Below are positions 44,650 to 54,165 of a stretch of 64,000 bases of DNA, in pieces (position 1 is the first letter of the stretch; the number at the start of each line of letters is the position of its first letter). Under the pieces are notes generated by a model. The model did not search any database, was not told the origin of the DNA, and saw only the letters and a list, made by a program, of their open reading frames with translations. Source of the stretch: Pseudomonas sp. PA27(2017) (GTDB lineage: Bacteria > Pseudomonadota > Gammaproteobacteria > Pseudomonadales > Pseudomonadaceae); the NCBI RefSeq assembly GCF_001945445.1, contig NZ_MSXW01000061.1, forward strand, positions 317,346 through 381,345, read 5' to 3'. Position numbers and translations under genes: made by a program.

Positions 44650-45273
44650 TCAGTTGTTTGCACGTTTGCGAAGGAAGGGTGGCAGATACAGCCCCAGATA
44701 GGCTTCGAATACCCGCAAGCCTTCTTCGGCGAAACGTGGCGTGATTTCGCCGTGCTGGTGAATCGAGCGTGCATAGACGCGGTCACCCAATTCCATGGCC
44801 AGGGCGAATATATCGATATCGTCCGGTAAGGCGGGCAGTTCGAAGTACTGATCGAACAGCGCTCGGGTCTGTTGGCTGAGCTCGATATCGTGCTGACGGT
44901 CGGCCTGGGTTACTTCGCTCAGGCCGTGCTGGACTAGAATCAACTGCCGGGCCGCGGCATCGCCCGCATAGATGCTCAGCATACGCTGTTCGATGATGCG
45001 TGAGAGGTCGCGCCAGCAATGCAGCGGGCCAGCGTCGATGGGTGCCAGTAGGCAAGCGCGGAAGGCGCGGTGCACGTCAGCAGTCAGCGCCTGGAGCAGG
45101 GCGGGAACGCTGGGGAAGAAGTGGTAGATCGACGACGGCGCGATGCCGGCTCGTTCGGCCACGGTGTAGATCGACAGCCCCGCCACGCCCTGTTCGGCCA
45201 ACAGCGTACGGGCCGCGACCAGAATCTGTTCGATGCGTGACTGGCTGCTGGCGCGGGGCTTGCGCGCACTCAC
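44650..45273 (-). CDS. TetR-family regulator, probable AguR counterpart
   Basis: The 207-aa protein has a TetR helix-turn-helix at the N-terminus (RIEQILVAARTLLAEQGVAG, LSIYTVAERAGIAPSSIYHF FP split here) and a helical ligand domain. I choose a GTG at 45271-45273, preceded by AGAGGA at 7-nt spacing, giving a usual TetR length. An upstream TTG at 45402 would add 43 residues of unlike composition and overlaps the spuI terminator area. It occupies the position of aguR of P. aeruginosa, an agmatine-responsive repressor (from memory). Confidence 0.8.
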   Translation of the reverse strand: MSARKPRASSQSRIEQILVAARTLLAEQGVAGLSIYTVAERAGIAPSSIYHFFPSVPALLQALTADVHRAFRACLLAPIDAGPLHCWRDLSRIIEQRMLSIYAGDAAARQLILVQHGLSEVTQADRQHDIELSQQTRALFDQYFELPALPDDIDIFALAMELGDRVYARSIHQHGEITPRFAEEGLRVFEAYLGLYLPPFLRKRANN

Positions 45274-45427
45274 TGCATTGTCCTCTGCTGAGTGCGGGCT
45301 CTTGGATGGGCTGGCAAAACCGCTGGGCAGTGAATCAACGTATTCGTCCTGATTGGCGATGGCGGCGCTATACCGTGATGTCGGCGCGCTGCTCGTTGCC
45401 AAATCATAACGCCGAACGCGCCTGTGA

Positions 45428-45451
45428 AAACGCCGGCTTTCGCCGGCGTTT
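45428..45451 (-). terminator. Terminator of spuI
   Basis: AAACGCCGGC (45428-45437) pairs with GCCGGCGTTT (45442-45451) around TTTC. On the minus strand it ends in GTTTTC just past the spuI stop at 45457. Confidence 0.9.
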
Positions 45452-45456
45452 CTCGT

Positions 45457-46836
45457 TCACACGGTGTGCAGGTACCAGTTGTACTCGAGATCGGAGATGG
45501 TCGTCTCGAACTCCTGCAGCTCGGCTTCCTTGCAGGCCACGAAGATATCGATGTAATCCGGACTGATGTATTTGTTGAGTACCTCGCTGTCGTCCAACTC
45601 GCGCAGGGCGTCGCGCAGGTTGTTCGGCAGGCTCTGCTCCAGTTGCTCGTAAGAGTTGCCCTCGATGGGCTCGCCCGGATCCAGCTCGTTGGTCAGGCCG
45701 TGGTGAATACCGGCCAGGATGGCTGCCATCATCAGGTAAGGGTTGGCATCGGCACCGGCGACGCGGTGCTCGATGCGAATCGCATCGCTGCTGCCGGTCG
45801 GTACGCGAACGGCCACGGTACGGTTGTCCAGGCCCCAGCTCGGCGCGTTCGGCACGTAGAACTGCGCACCGAAGCGGCGATAGGAGTTGACGTTCGGGCA
45901 CAGGAACGCCATCGACGCCGGCATGGTGTCGAGGATCCCGGCGATGGCATGGCGCAGTGGTGCGTGCTGCTCGGGGTCTTCGGTGGCGAAGATGTTCTGG
46001 CCGGTTTTCTTGTCGAGCAGCGATATGTGCACGTGCAGGCCGTTGCCCGCCTGGCCCGGATAGGGTTTGGCCATGAAGGTGGAGTCCATTTCATGGTCGT
46101 AGGCGATGTTCTTGATCAGGCGCTTGAGCAGCAACGCATGATCGCAGGCCTTGAGCGCGTCCTTGGTGTGGTGCAGGTTGACCTCGAACTGCGCCGGTGC
46201 GCTTTCCTTGACGATGGCGTCGGCGGGCAGCGCTTGTTCCTTGGCAGCTTCTAGCATGTCCTGCAGGCAGTCTACGTACTCGTCGAGGTCGTCAATCAGG
46301 TAGACCTGGGTGGAGTGCGGACGCTTGCCGGAAATCGGCGAGCGCGGCGGTTGCGGGCGGCCATTCACGTTCTCCTGATCGATCAGGTAGAACTCCAGTT
46401 CGAAGGCCGCGCAGATGGTCAGGCCAAGTTCGTCGAACTTCTGTACCACCTGACGCAATACCTCACGGGGATCGGCAAAGAAGGGGCTGCCGTCCAGTTC
46501 GTGCATGGTCATCAGCAATTGCGCGGTCGGGCGCTTCTGCCAGGGTTCCTTGCACAGGGTATCGGGGATGGGGAAGCAGATACGGTCGGCGTCGCCGATG
46601 TCCAGGCCAAGGCCGGTGCTTTCGACGGTGGCGCCATTGATGTCCAGGGCGAACAGCGAAGCAGGCAGGTTGATGCCCTTTTCATACACCTTGTGGAGGC
46701 TGGCGCGTTCGATGCGCTTGCCGCGCACGACGCCATTCATATCTGCAATCAGAAGGTCGACGAACTGAACCTCAGGATGTTCCTTGAGGAACGCGTTCGC
46801 TTCATTGAGCTGAACGGCACGCGGGGGTACCGACAT
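45457..46836 (-). CDS. spuI: Glutamine synthetase-like gamma-glutamylpolyamine synthetase (SpuI)
   Basis: The 459-aa protein has the glutamine synthetase fold with FVDLLIADMNGVVRGKRI, CAAFELEFYLI (metal site), QFEVNLHHTKDALKACDH, MAKPYPGQAGNGLHVHIS, SYRRFGAQFYVPN and RIEHRVAGADANPYL. GS-like enzymes in the spu locus join glutamate to putrescine or other polyamines in the gamma-glutamylation route. The presence next to spuBCDEFGH and the absence of GlnA-type adenylylation features argue against a housekeeping GlnA. It is divergent from spuB. Confidence 0.9.
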   Translation of the reverse strand: MSVPPRAVQLNEANAFLKEHPEVQFVDLLIADMNGVVRGKRIERASLHKVYEKGINLPASLFALDINGATVESTGLGLDIGDADRICFPIPDTLCKEPWQKRPTAQLLMTMHELDGSPFFADPREVLRQVVQKFDELGLTICAAFELEFYLIDQENVNGRPQPPRSPISGKRPHSTQVYLIDDLDEYVDCLQDMLEAAKEQALPADAIVKESAPAQFEVNLHHTKDALKACDHALLLKRLIKNIAYDHEMDSTFMAKPYPGQAGNGLHVHISLLDKKTGQNIFATEDPEQHAPLRHAIAGILDTMPASMAFLCPNVNSYRRFGAQFYVPNAPSWGLDNRTVAVRVPTGSSDAIRIEHRVAGADANPYLMMAAILAGIHHGLTNELDPGEPIEGNSYEQLEQSLPNNLRDALRELDDSEVLNKYISPDYIDIFVACKEAELQEFETTISDLEYNWYLHTV

Positions 46837-47660
46837 GATGCAACACCTATGTTGTTAAAAATATCAATCAATTGCTGACACACCGGGAGTCAATCCCAAA
46901 CGCCAGGCACTGTCAAGGTAACGAGATGCTGCCCCAATCCGGAGCATGATGGCCATTTTTAGGGCGTTTCAGGGCGTTTCCGTGGAAAAACACTGCACCG
47001 TTTTAGGCATCGATCCCAGGCTTTTGGAAGCCGATATGAACGGGTTGTATAAAAAAATGAACAAGGCTAAGCTCGGCGAAAGCCCAAATAATCCAACAAT
47101 ACGGGTGTTTCATGAGCTGCATGTCGCTGTCCGGCGTCATTGCCAGTCCCACATGGTTCGCGGCATTGCCGGCTATGGCCGAAGCCGGCAGAGCCTTGCG
47201 CGTAACGCTCGCACAGCGCTTTGCGCGGCATTTGCTTATAGAGATGCCATCGCGTCGAATCGCTCGAAAATCTGCACACTCCGTCAGCTTCCCTCTGTTC
47301 CCCCTGTCTATGCTTTTCTGTCGACCGGCGCAGCTTCACGTGTCCATGCGATGTACTTTTGCGTGGCTGATCGATCGTGCTCGGCAATGTCTGACGGGGA
47401 CGGCGCGCGCTTTGCAATGGCATCTGGCGCTGTCGAGTGCAACAAAGGTCGGTTACAGTCGTGGGCGATGCGGTGGCACGCCGCTGTGGGCATGCAAGGC
47501 TCCGGCTTGCGCGCCTGGAGGAGCTTTCGGGCGGTTGCCCGCGACGACGTGAACACCCTGGATTATCCCGTGCGCTGGTGCTGGGCGGCAAAGCCCGCCG
47601 CCAGGTTCGGGGCATGTCGAGCCGGCCGAGGATGCCGGTTTCAAAAAACCTGAGGTCTCT
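46837..47660. other. 824-bp gene-free region between divergent spuI and spuB
   Basis: Open frames exist (for example 46946-47653 plus) but their amino acid make-up is poor and unlike any family. P. aeruginosa has spuA between these genes (from memory); no glutamine amidotransferase remnant is recognisable here in any frame. The spuI side is AT-rich (TTAAAAATATCAATCAATTG near 46855-46875). The two promoters and binding sites for polyamine-responsive regulators are expected here. Confidence 0.55.
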
Positions 47661-49019
47661 ATGAGCACCAAATTGGACCAGCTTTCCAGCTGGTTGAAAG
47701 AACGCAAGATCACCGAAGTCGAATGTCTGGTCAGCGACCTGACGGGGATTGCCCGGGGCAAGATCTCGCCGACCAACAAATTCCTCGACGAAAAAGGCAT
47801 GCGCCTGCCCGAGAGCGTACTGCTGCAGACCGTCACCGGCGATTACGTCGAAGACGATGTGTACTACGACCTGCTCGATCCGGCCGATATCGACATGTTC
47901 TGCCGGCCGGACGAGAACGCCGTGTTCATCGTGCCCTGGGCCATCGAGCCCACCGCTCAGGTGATTCACGACACCTACGACAAGCAGGGCAACCCCATCG
48001 AGCTGTCGCCGCGCAACATCCTCAAGAAAGTGCTGCGCCTCTACACCGACAAGGGCTGGCAGCCGATCGTGGCGCCGGAGATGGAGTTCTACCTGACCAA
48101 GCGCAACAGCGACCCGGACTTCCCGCTGGTGGCGCCGATGGGCCGTTCCGGCCGCCCGGAAACCGGCCGGCAGAGCTTCTCGATCGACGCGGCCAACGAA
48201 TTCGACCCGCTGTTCGAAGACATGTACGACTGGTGCGAGCTGCAGGGGCTGGATCTGGACACCCTGATCCACGAAGAAGGCCCGGCGCAGATGGAGATCA
48301 ACTTCCGTCACGGCGAGGCCCTGCACCTGGCCGATCAGATCCTGGTATTCAAGCGCACCATGCGCGAAGCGGCGCTCAAGCACGACGTGGCCGCGACCTT
48401 CATGGCCAAGCCGATCACCGATGAGCCAGGCAGCGCCATGCACCTGCACCAGAGCATCATCGACCTGAAGACCGGCAAGAACATCTTCTCCAACGAAGAC
48501 GGTTCGATGAGCCAACTGTTCATGCACCACATCGGCGGCCTGCAGAAATACATTCCCGAAGTGCTGCCGCTGTTCGCCCCCAACGTCAACTCGTTCCGCC
48601 GCTTCCTGCCTGATACCTCTGCGCCGGTGAACGTCGAATGGGGCGAGGAGAATCGCACCGTCGGCCTGCGCGTGCCGGATGCCACGCCGCAGAATCGCCG
48701 GGTGGAAAACCGCTTGGCCGGCGCCGACGCCAACCCCTATCTGGCCCTGGCAGCCAGCCTGCTATGCGGCTACATCGGCATGGTCGAAGGCATCGAGCCC
48801 AGCGCACCGGTGGTCGGGCGTGGCTACGAGCGCCGTAACCTGCGCCTGCCGCTGACCCTGGAAGCGGCGCTGGAACGCATGGAAACCTGCCAGGTCGTGG
48901 AGCAGTACCTTGGCCACAAGTTCGTCAGTGGCTATGTGGCGGTCAAGCGTGCCGAGCACGAGAACTTCAAGCGCGTGATCAGTTCCTGGGAGCGCGAGTT
49001 CCTGCTGCTCTCGGTCTGA
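47661..49019 (+). CDS. spuB: Glutamine synthetase-like gamma-glutamylpolyamine synthetase (SpuB)
   Basis: The 452-aa protein is a second GS-fold enzyme: VECLVSDLTGIARGKISPTN, PEMEFYLTKRN (metal site), QMEINFRHGEALHLADQ, MAKPITDEPGSAMHLHQS, NSFRRFLPDTSAPVNVEWG and RVENRLAGADANPYLAL. It ligates glutamate to a polyamine, by analogy with SpuB/PauA. GAGGT precedes the ATG. It is followed after 53 bp by spuC. Substrate preference between SpuI and SpuB is not readable from sequence. Confidence 0.92.
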   Translation: MSTKLDQLSSWLKERKITEVECLVSDLTGIARGKISPTNKFLDEKGMRLPESVLLQTVTGDYVEDDVYYDLLDPADIDMFCRPDENAVFIVPWAIEPTAQVIHDTYDKQGNPIELSPRNILKKVLRLYTDKGWQPIVAPEMEFYLTKRNSDPDFPLVAPMGRSGRPETGRQSFSIDAANEFDPLFEDMYDWCELQGLDLDTLIHEEGPAQMEINFRHGEALHLADQILVFKRTMREAALKHDVAATFMAKPITDEPGSAMHLHQSIIDLKTGKNIFSNEDGSMSQLFMHHIGGLQKYIPEVLPLFAPNVNSFRRFLPDTSAPVNVEWGEENRTVGLRVPDATPQNRRVENRLAGADANPYLALAASLLCGYIGMVEGIEPSAPVVGRGYERRNLRLPLTLEAALERMETCQVVEQYLGHKFVSGYVAVKRAEHENFKRVISSWEREFLLLSV

Positions 49020-49072
49020 TCCAGCCGGGGCTGGCGCGCGATCCGCACGACCCCATTCATAAAGAGGTGAAC

Positions 49073-50440
49073 ATGACGGCAAACAATGCGAAAACCCAGC
49101 AGTGGCAGGCCATGAGCCGCGACCATCACCTGGCGCCTTTCAGTGACTTCAAGCAACTGGCCGAGAAAGGCCCGCGCATCATCACCCGCGGTGAGGGCGT
49201 GCACCTGTGGGACAGCGAAGGCAACAAGATCCTCGATGGCATGGCCGGGCTGTGGTGCCTGGCCGTCGGCTACGGCCGCGAAGAGCTGGTGGAGGCGGCC
49301 AGCAGGCAGATGCGCGAGCTGCCGTTCTACAACACCTTCTTCCAGACCGCCCACCCGCCGGTGCTGGAACTGGCCAAGGCGCTCGCCGACGTGACCCCTG
49401 CCGGCATGAACCATGTGTTCTTCACCGGTTCGGGCTCGGAAGGCAATGACACCATGCTGCGCATGGTTCGCCATTACTGGGCGCTCAAGGGCAAACCAAA
49501 CAAGAAGGTGGTGATCGCTCGCGAGAACGGCTACCACGGCTCCACCGTCGCGGGCGCCAGCCTGGGCGGCATGAAGGGCATGCACGAGCAGGGCGACCTG
49601 CCGATTCCGGGTATCGTGCACATCGCCCAGCCATACTGGTTCGGCGAGGGTGGTGACATGACGCCGGAAGCTTTCGGTATCTGGGCTGCAGACGAGCTGG
49701 AGAAGAAGATTCTCGAGGTCGGCGAAGATAACGTCGCCGCCTTCCTGGCCGAGCCGATCCAGGGCGCTGGTGGGGTGATCATTCCGCCGGACAGCTATTG
49801 GCCGCGCGTGCGCGAGATTCTCGCCAAGTACGACATCCTCTTCGTCGCCGACGAGGTGATCTGTGGTTTCGGCCGTACCGGCCAATGGTTCGGCAGCGAC
49901 TACTACGGCAACACGCCGGACATGATGACCATCGCCAAGGGCCTGACGTCTGGCTACGTGCCGATGGGCGGCCTGGTGGTGCGCGACGAGATCGTCAAGG
50001 TGCTCAACGAAGGCGGCGATTTCAACCACGGCTTCACTTATTCCGGGCATCCGGTAGCGGCGGCGGTGGCGCTGGAAAACATCCGAATTCTGCGCGAAGA
50101 AAAGATCGTAGAGCAGGTCAGAGAAGAAACGGCACCGTATTTGCAGAAACGACTGCGTGAACTGGCCGATCACCCATTGGTCGGCGAAGTGCGCGGTGTG
50201 GGCATGCTGGGCGCCATCGAACTTGTGAAGGATAAACAGACCCGCACGCGTTATCCGAGCGACAAGGCGGTGGGTATGATCTGCCGCGGTCACTGTTTCG
50301 AAAACGGACTGATCATGCGCGCCGTGGGCGACACCATGATCATTTCGCCGCCGTTGGTGATCAGCAAGAGCGAAATCGACGAGCTGGTGGAAAAGGCCCG
50401 CAAATGCCTGGATCTCACCGCCCGTGCTTTACTGGCCTGA
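49073..50440 (+). CDS. spuC: Putrescine/polyamine:pyruvate aminotransferase (SpuC)
   Basis: The 455-aa class III PLP aminotransferase has DHHLAPFSDFKQLAEKGPRI, LDGMAGLWCLAVGYGREEL, TGSGSEGNDTMLRMVRHYW, ENGYHGSTVAGASLGG, DEVICGFGRTGQWFGSDYYG and the PLP lysine in TIAKGLTSGYVPMGG. SpuC converts putrescine to 4-aminobutanal with pyruvate as amino acceptor. AAGAGG lies before ATG 49073; an in-frame GTG at 49067 overlaps that site. It lies between spuB and the spuDEFGH uptake genes. Confidence 0.95.
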   Translation: MTANNAKTQQWQAMSRDHHLAPFSDFKQLAEKGPRIITRGEGVHLWDSEGNKILDGMAGLWCLAVGYGREELVEAASRQMRELPFYNTFFQTAHPPVLELAKALADVTPAGMNHVFFTGSGSEGNDTMLRMVRHYWALKGKPNKKVVIARENGYHGSTVAGASLGGMKGMHEQGDLPIPGIVHIAQPYWFGEGGDMTPEAFGIWAADELEKKILEVGEDNVAAFLAEPIQGAGGVIIPPDSYWPRVREILAKYDILFVADEVICGFGRTGQWFGSDYYGNTPDMMTIAKGLTSGYVPMGGLVVRDEIVKVLNEGGDFNHGFTYSGHPVAAAVALENIRILREEKIVEQVREETAPYLQKRLRELADHPLVGEVRGVGMLGAIELVKDKQTRTRYPSDKAVGMICRGHCFENGLIMRAVGDTMIISPPLVISKSEIDELVEKARKCLDLTARALLA

Positions 50441-50607
50441 CGGCTGCTGCAGCGCTGTCGCACGCAACGACGGTCGGGTGTAATCAATTGCCTGTCAGGG
50501 CTTGAGCGATGGGGCTGTTATCGCCAGACTTGCCGGCCAAAAAAATGGGTCCCGCCGCGTAGAACGGCGGCCCGGTTAATCGACATCATATGAGGGAGCT
50601 GAACCGC

Positions 50608-51708
50608 ATGATCAAGACTTTCGGCAAGACTCTGCTGGCGGTGACGCTGGCCGGCGCCGTGGCCGGTATGGCGCAGGCAGATGGCAAGGTATTGAACGTC
50701 TACAACTGGTCGGACTATATCGCCCCGGACACCATCGAGAAGTTCACCAAGGAGACCGGCATCAAGGTCACCTACGACGTCTTCGATTCCAACGAAACCC
50801 TGGAAGCCAAGCTGTTCGCCGGCAAGTCGGGTTACGACATCGTGGTACCGTCCAACAGCTTCCTGGCCAAGCAGATCAAGGCCAAGGTCTACCAGCCGCT
50901 GGACAAGTCCAAGCTGCCGAACTGGGAAAACCTGGACAAGAACCTGCTGAAAACCGTCGAGGTCAGCGATCCGGGTAACCTGTATTCCTTCCCATACATG
51001 TGGGGCACGGTCGGCATCGGCTTCAACCCGGAAAAGGTCAAGGCCGCGCTGGGCGAAAACGCTCCTGTAGATTCCTGGGATCTGCTGTTCAAACCCGAGA
51101 ACATCGAAAAGCTGAAGGCCTGCGGCGTGTCGTTCCTCGATTCGCCAACCGAGATCCTGCCGATCGCCATGCAGTATCTGGGCTATGAGCCGACCAGCAC
51201 CGATCCGAAGCAGCTCAAGGAAGCCGAAGCGCTGTTCATGAAGATCCGCCCGTCGGTCACCTATTTCCACTCCTCCAAGTACATCTCCGACCTGGCCAAC
51301 GGCAACCTCTGCGTGGCCGTGGGTTACTCGGGTGATATCTACCAGGCCAAGTCGCGCGCTGAAGAGGCCGGTGGCAAGGTCAAGGTTTCCTACAACATTC
51401 CGAAGCAGGGCGCTGGTGCCTTCTTCGACATGGTCGCCATCCCGGCCGATGCGGAAAACGTCGAGTCGGCCCATGCCTTCCTGAATTTCCTGTTGAAGCC
51501 GGAAATCATGGCCGAGATCACCAACGAAGTGCACTTCCCGAACGGCAACGCGAAAGCCACGCCGCTGGTGGATGAGGCCATTCGTAACGACCCGGGCGTG
51601 TATCCGACCCAGGAAACCATGGGCAAGCTGTACGCCTTCCCGGATCTGCCGCCGGCTGCCCAGCGTGCCATGACCCGTAGCTGGACGAAGATCAAGTCGG
51701 GTCGCTGA
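50608..51708 (+). CDS. spuD: Periplasmic putrescine-binding protein (SpuD)
   Basis: The 366-aa PotF-type binding protein has a signal peptide (MIKTFGKTLLAVTLAGAVAG, cut after MAQA, residue 24) and starts the mature part near VLNVYNWSDYIAPDTIEKF. It also has YDVFDSNETLEAKLFAG, MWGTVGIGFNPEKV, YFHSSKYISDLANGNLCVAVG and the C-terminal MTRSWTKIKSGR. Phe273 in AGAFFDMVAIP is the residue linked with putrescine choice in P. aeruginosa SpuD (from memory), which also supports this start. AGGGAG precedes ATG 50608. Confidence 0.93.
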   Translation: MIKTFGKTLLAVTLAGAVAGMAQADGKVLNVYNWSDYIAPDTIEKFTKETGIKVTYDVFDSNETLEAKLFAGKSGYDIVVPSNSFLAKQIKAKVYQPLDKSKLPNWENLDKNLLKTVEVSDPGNLYSFPYMWGTVGIGFNPEKVKAALGENAPVDSWDLLFKPENIEKLKACGVSFLDSPTEILPIAMQYLGYEPTSTDPKQLKEAEALFMKIRPSVTYFHSSKYISDLANGNLCVAVGYSGDIYQAKSRAEEAGGKVKVSYNIPKQGAGAFFDMVAIPADAENVESAHAFLNFLLKPEIMAEITNEVHFPNGNAKATPLVDEAIRNDPGVYPTQETMGKLYAFPDLPPAAQRAMTRSWTKIKSGR

Positions 51709-51719
51709 TCGCCTGCGGA

Positions 51720-51741
51720 CCGCGGTGCCTTGGCACTGCGG
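51720..51741 (+). terminator. Hairpin between spuD and spuE
   Basis: CCGCGGTGCC (51720-51729) pairs with GGCACTGCGG (51732-51741), with one G-U pair and a 2-nt nominal loop, followed by TTTGCGTTT. It looks like a partial terminator or mRNA-end stabiliser, giving more spuD than downstream message, as is common after the binding-protein gene of ABC operons. Confidence 0.6.
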
Positions 51742-51860
51742 TTTGCGTTTATGGGCAGAGGGTGGATCGCCACCCGTCGAGTGCCGTGGCGTTGCCATGG
51801 CGCTCTCCTGAATCGCGATACGTCACCAGTCGGTGATGAGCCACAAGAAGAGGACGACCT

Positions 51861-52955
51861 GTGCATTTTCCCCTGGGCAAGATCCTGACAACGACCGCGC
51901 TTTCGGTTGGCTTGGCAACCCTGGCACATGCGGACGGTACCGTGCATATCTACAACTGGAGCGACTACATCGGCGAGGACACCCTGGCCGAATTCCAGAA
52001 GGCCACGGGCATCAAACCGGTCTACGACGTCTTCGACTCCAACGAAACCCTGGAAGGCAAACTGCTCGCCGGCCGTAGCGGCTACGACGTGGTGGTGCCG
52101 TCCAATCATTTTCTCGGCAAGCAGATCAAGGCGGGCGCGTTCCAGAAGCTCGACCGTAGCAAGCTGCCGAATTGGAACAACCTCGATCCGGCGCTGCTCA
52201 AGCAGCTGGAAACCAACGACCCGGGTAACCAGTACGCCGTGCCTTATCTGTGGGGCACCAACGGCATTGGCTACAACGTCGCCAAGGTCAAGGAAGTGCT
52301 GGGCGTCGACAAGATCGACTCCTGGGCCGTGCTGTTCGAGCCGCAGAACATGAAGAAACTCGCCAGCTGCGGCGTGTCGTTCATGGATTCGGCCGACGAG
52401 ATGATCCCCTCGGTGCTCAACTACCTGGGCCTGGATCCGAACAGCCAGAACGCCGATGACTACGCCAAGGCCGAAGCCAAGCTGATGGAAGTGCGCCCCT
52501 ACGTGAGCTACTTTCACTCCTCGAAATACATCTCCGACCTCGCCAACGGCAACATCTGCGTGGCGTTCGGCTACTCGGGCGATGTCTTGCAGGCATCGGA
52601 CCGTGCCGCGGAGGCCGGAAAGGGCGTCGAAATCGCCTATGCGATTCCCAAGGAAGGCGCCAACCTGTGGTTTGACATGCTCGCCATTCCCAAGGATGCC
52701 AGCAATGTCGAGCAGGCCCATGCCTTCATCAACTATCTCCTCGATCCCAAGGTGATCGCCGGGGTCAGTGACTATGTCGGCTACGCCAACCCCAACGTCA
52801 AGGCGGGGGAGCTGATGGACCAGGACATTCGCCAGGACGAGTCGGTGTACCCACCGCAGGCCGTGCTGGACAAGTTGTACGTGATGGCCGAACTGCCGCC
52901 CAAGGCGCAGCGCCTGATGACGCGAAGCTGGACCAAGATAAAGTCCGGTAGGTGA
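51861..52955 (+). CDS. spuE: Periplasmic spermidine-binding protein (SpuE)
   Basis: The 364-aa PotF-type protein starts with GTG at 51861 (AGAGGA upstream) and has a signal peptide cut after LAHA (residue 24). Mature features are VHIYNWSDYIGEDTLAEF, YDVFDSNETLEGKLLAG, PYLWGTNGIGYNVAKV and MTRSWTKIKSGR. Trp270 in GANLWFDMLAIP corresponds to Trp271 of P. aeruginosa SpuE, tied to spermidine binding (from memory). It is a paralogue of spuD, 152 bp upstream, and both serve the SpuFGH transporter. Confidence 0.92.
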   Translation: MHFPLGKILTTTALSVGLATLAHADGTVHIYNWSDYIGEDTLAEFQKATGIKPVYDVFDSNETLEGKLLAGRSGYDVVVPSNHFLGKQIKAGAFQKLDRSKLPNWNNLDPALLKQLETNDPGNQYAVPYLWGTNGIGYNVAKVKEVLGVDKIDSWAVLFEPQNMKKLASCGVSFMDSADEMIPSVLNYLGLDPNSQNADDYAKAEAKLMEVRPYVSYFHSSKYISDLANGNICVAFGYSGDVLQASDRAAEAGKGVEIAYAIPKEGANLWFDMLAIPKDASNVEQAHAFINYLLDPKVIAGVSDYVGYANPNVKAGELMDQDIRQDESVYPPQAVLDKLYVMAELPPKAQRLMTRSWTKIKSGR

Positions 52956-53010
52956 AATCGTTTAGCGCCCGGCCCTCGCCGGGCGCCCTTTATACTGCGG
53001 GAGTTTGGTA

Positions 53011-54165
53011 ATGGCAGTTGCTTCCAGTGCCTATAAGAAGGTCATCGAGGGCAGCCAGCAACCCAAAGAGGTGCTGGTCAAAATCGAGCGCGTGACCAAG
53101 AAATTCGACGAAACCGTCGCCGTCGACGATGTCTCGCTGACCATCAACAAGGGTGAAATCTTCGCCCTGCTCGGTGGTTCCGGCTCGGGCAAATCGACCC
53201 TGCTGCGCATGCTCGCCGGCTTCGAGCGGCCCACCGAGGGACGCATCTTCCTCGACGGCCAGGACATCACCGAACTGCCGCCCTACGATCGACCGATCAA
53301 TATGATGTTCCAGTCCTACGCGCTGTTTCCGCACATGAGCGTGGCTGACAACATCGCCTTCGGCCTCAAGCAGGACAGGATGTCCAAGGCCGAGATCGAC
53401 GAGCGCGTGGCCGAGATGCTCAAGCTGGTGCACATGACCCAGTACGCCAAGCGCAAGCCGCACCAGCTCTCCGGCGGTCAGCGCCAGCGCGTGGCTCTGG
53501 CTCGCTCGCTTGCCAAGCGCCCCAAGCTGCTGCTGCTCGACGAGCCCATGGGCGCACTGGACAAGAAACTGCGCTCGCAGATGCAGCTCGAACTGGTGGA
53601 AATCATCGAGCGCGTCGGCGTGACCTGCGTGATGGTCACCCATGACCAGGAAGAGGCCATGACCATGGCTCAGCGCATCGCCATCATGCACCTGGGCTGG
53701 ATCGCCCAGATCGGCAGCCCGATCGACGTCTACGAGACGCCGGCCAGCCGCCTGGTCTGCGAGTTCATCGGCAACGTCAACCTGTTCGACGGGCAGATCG
53801 TCCACGATGACACCGACCACGCGGTGATCGACTGCCCGCAGTTGGACAAGCCGATCTACATCGGTCATGGCATCAGTACCCGCGCCCAGGAAACCCAGGT
53901 CACCTATGCCCTGCGCCCGGAAAAGCTGCTGATGGCCACCCAGCTGCCCGCCGATCACGAGCACCCGGACTACAACTGGAGCCACGGCACCGTTCACGAC
54001 ATCGCCTACCTGGGCGGCCATTCGGTCTACTACGTCAAGCTGACCTCCGGGCAGATCGTGCAATGCTTCATCGCCAACGCCGAGCGCCGCGGCAAGCGAC
54101 CGACCTGGGATGACCCGGTGGTGGTGTTCTGGGAAGACGACAGTGGCGTGGTATTGCAATCATGA
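53011..54165 (+). CDS. spuF: Polyamine ABC transporter ATP-binding protein (SpuF)
   Basis: The 384-aa PotA/PotG-type ATPase has Walker A GGSGSGKST, Q-loop FQSYALFPHMS, signature LSGGQRQRVALARSL, Walker B LLLLDEPMGALD, switch His in MVTHDQEEAMTM and a C-terminal TOBE regulatory domain (about 290-380, TYALRPEKLLMA). The ATG at 53011 follows GGGAG. Its stop overlaps the spuG start by 4 bp. Confidence 0.95.
   Translation: MAVASSAYKKVIEGSQQPKEVLVKIERVTKKFDETVAVDDVSLTINKGEIFALLGGSGSGKSTLLRMLAGFERPTEGRIFLDGQDITELPPYDRPINMMFQSYALFPHMSVADNIAFGLKQDRMSKAEIDERVAEMLKLVHMTQYAKRKPHQLSGGQRQRVALARSLAKRPKLLLLDEPMGALDKKLRSQMQLELVEIIERVGVTCVMVTHDQEEAMTMAQRIAIMHLGWIAQIGSPIDVYETPASRLVCEFIGNVNLFDGQIVHDDTDHAVIDCPQLDKPIYIGHGISTRAQETQVTYALRPEKLLMATQLPADHEHPDYNWSHGTVHDIAYLGGHSVYYVKLTSGQIVQCFIANAERRGKRPTWDDPVVVFWEDDSGVVLQS

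Noticed and set aside
45274..45402. Upstream TTG start extending the TetR protein by 43 residues
   Set aside because: The extension is unlike TetR N-termini and lacks a ribosome site, while the GTG at 45271-45273 has AGAGGA at good spacing.
46946..47653. A 235-codon frame in the spuI-spuB gap
   Set aside because: There is no ribosome site, no domain, an odd composition (many Arg, Cys, Ala) and no resemblance to SpuA. Treated as noncoding.
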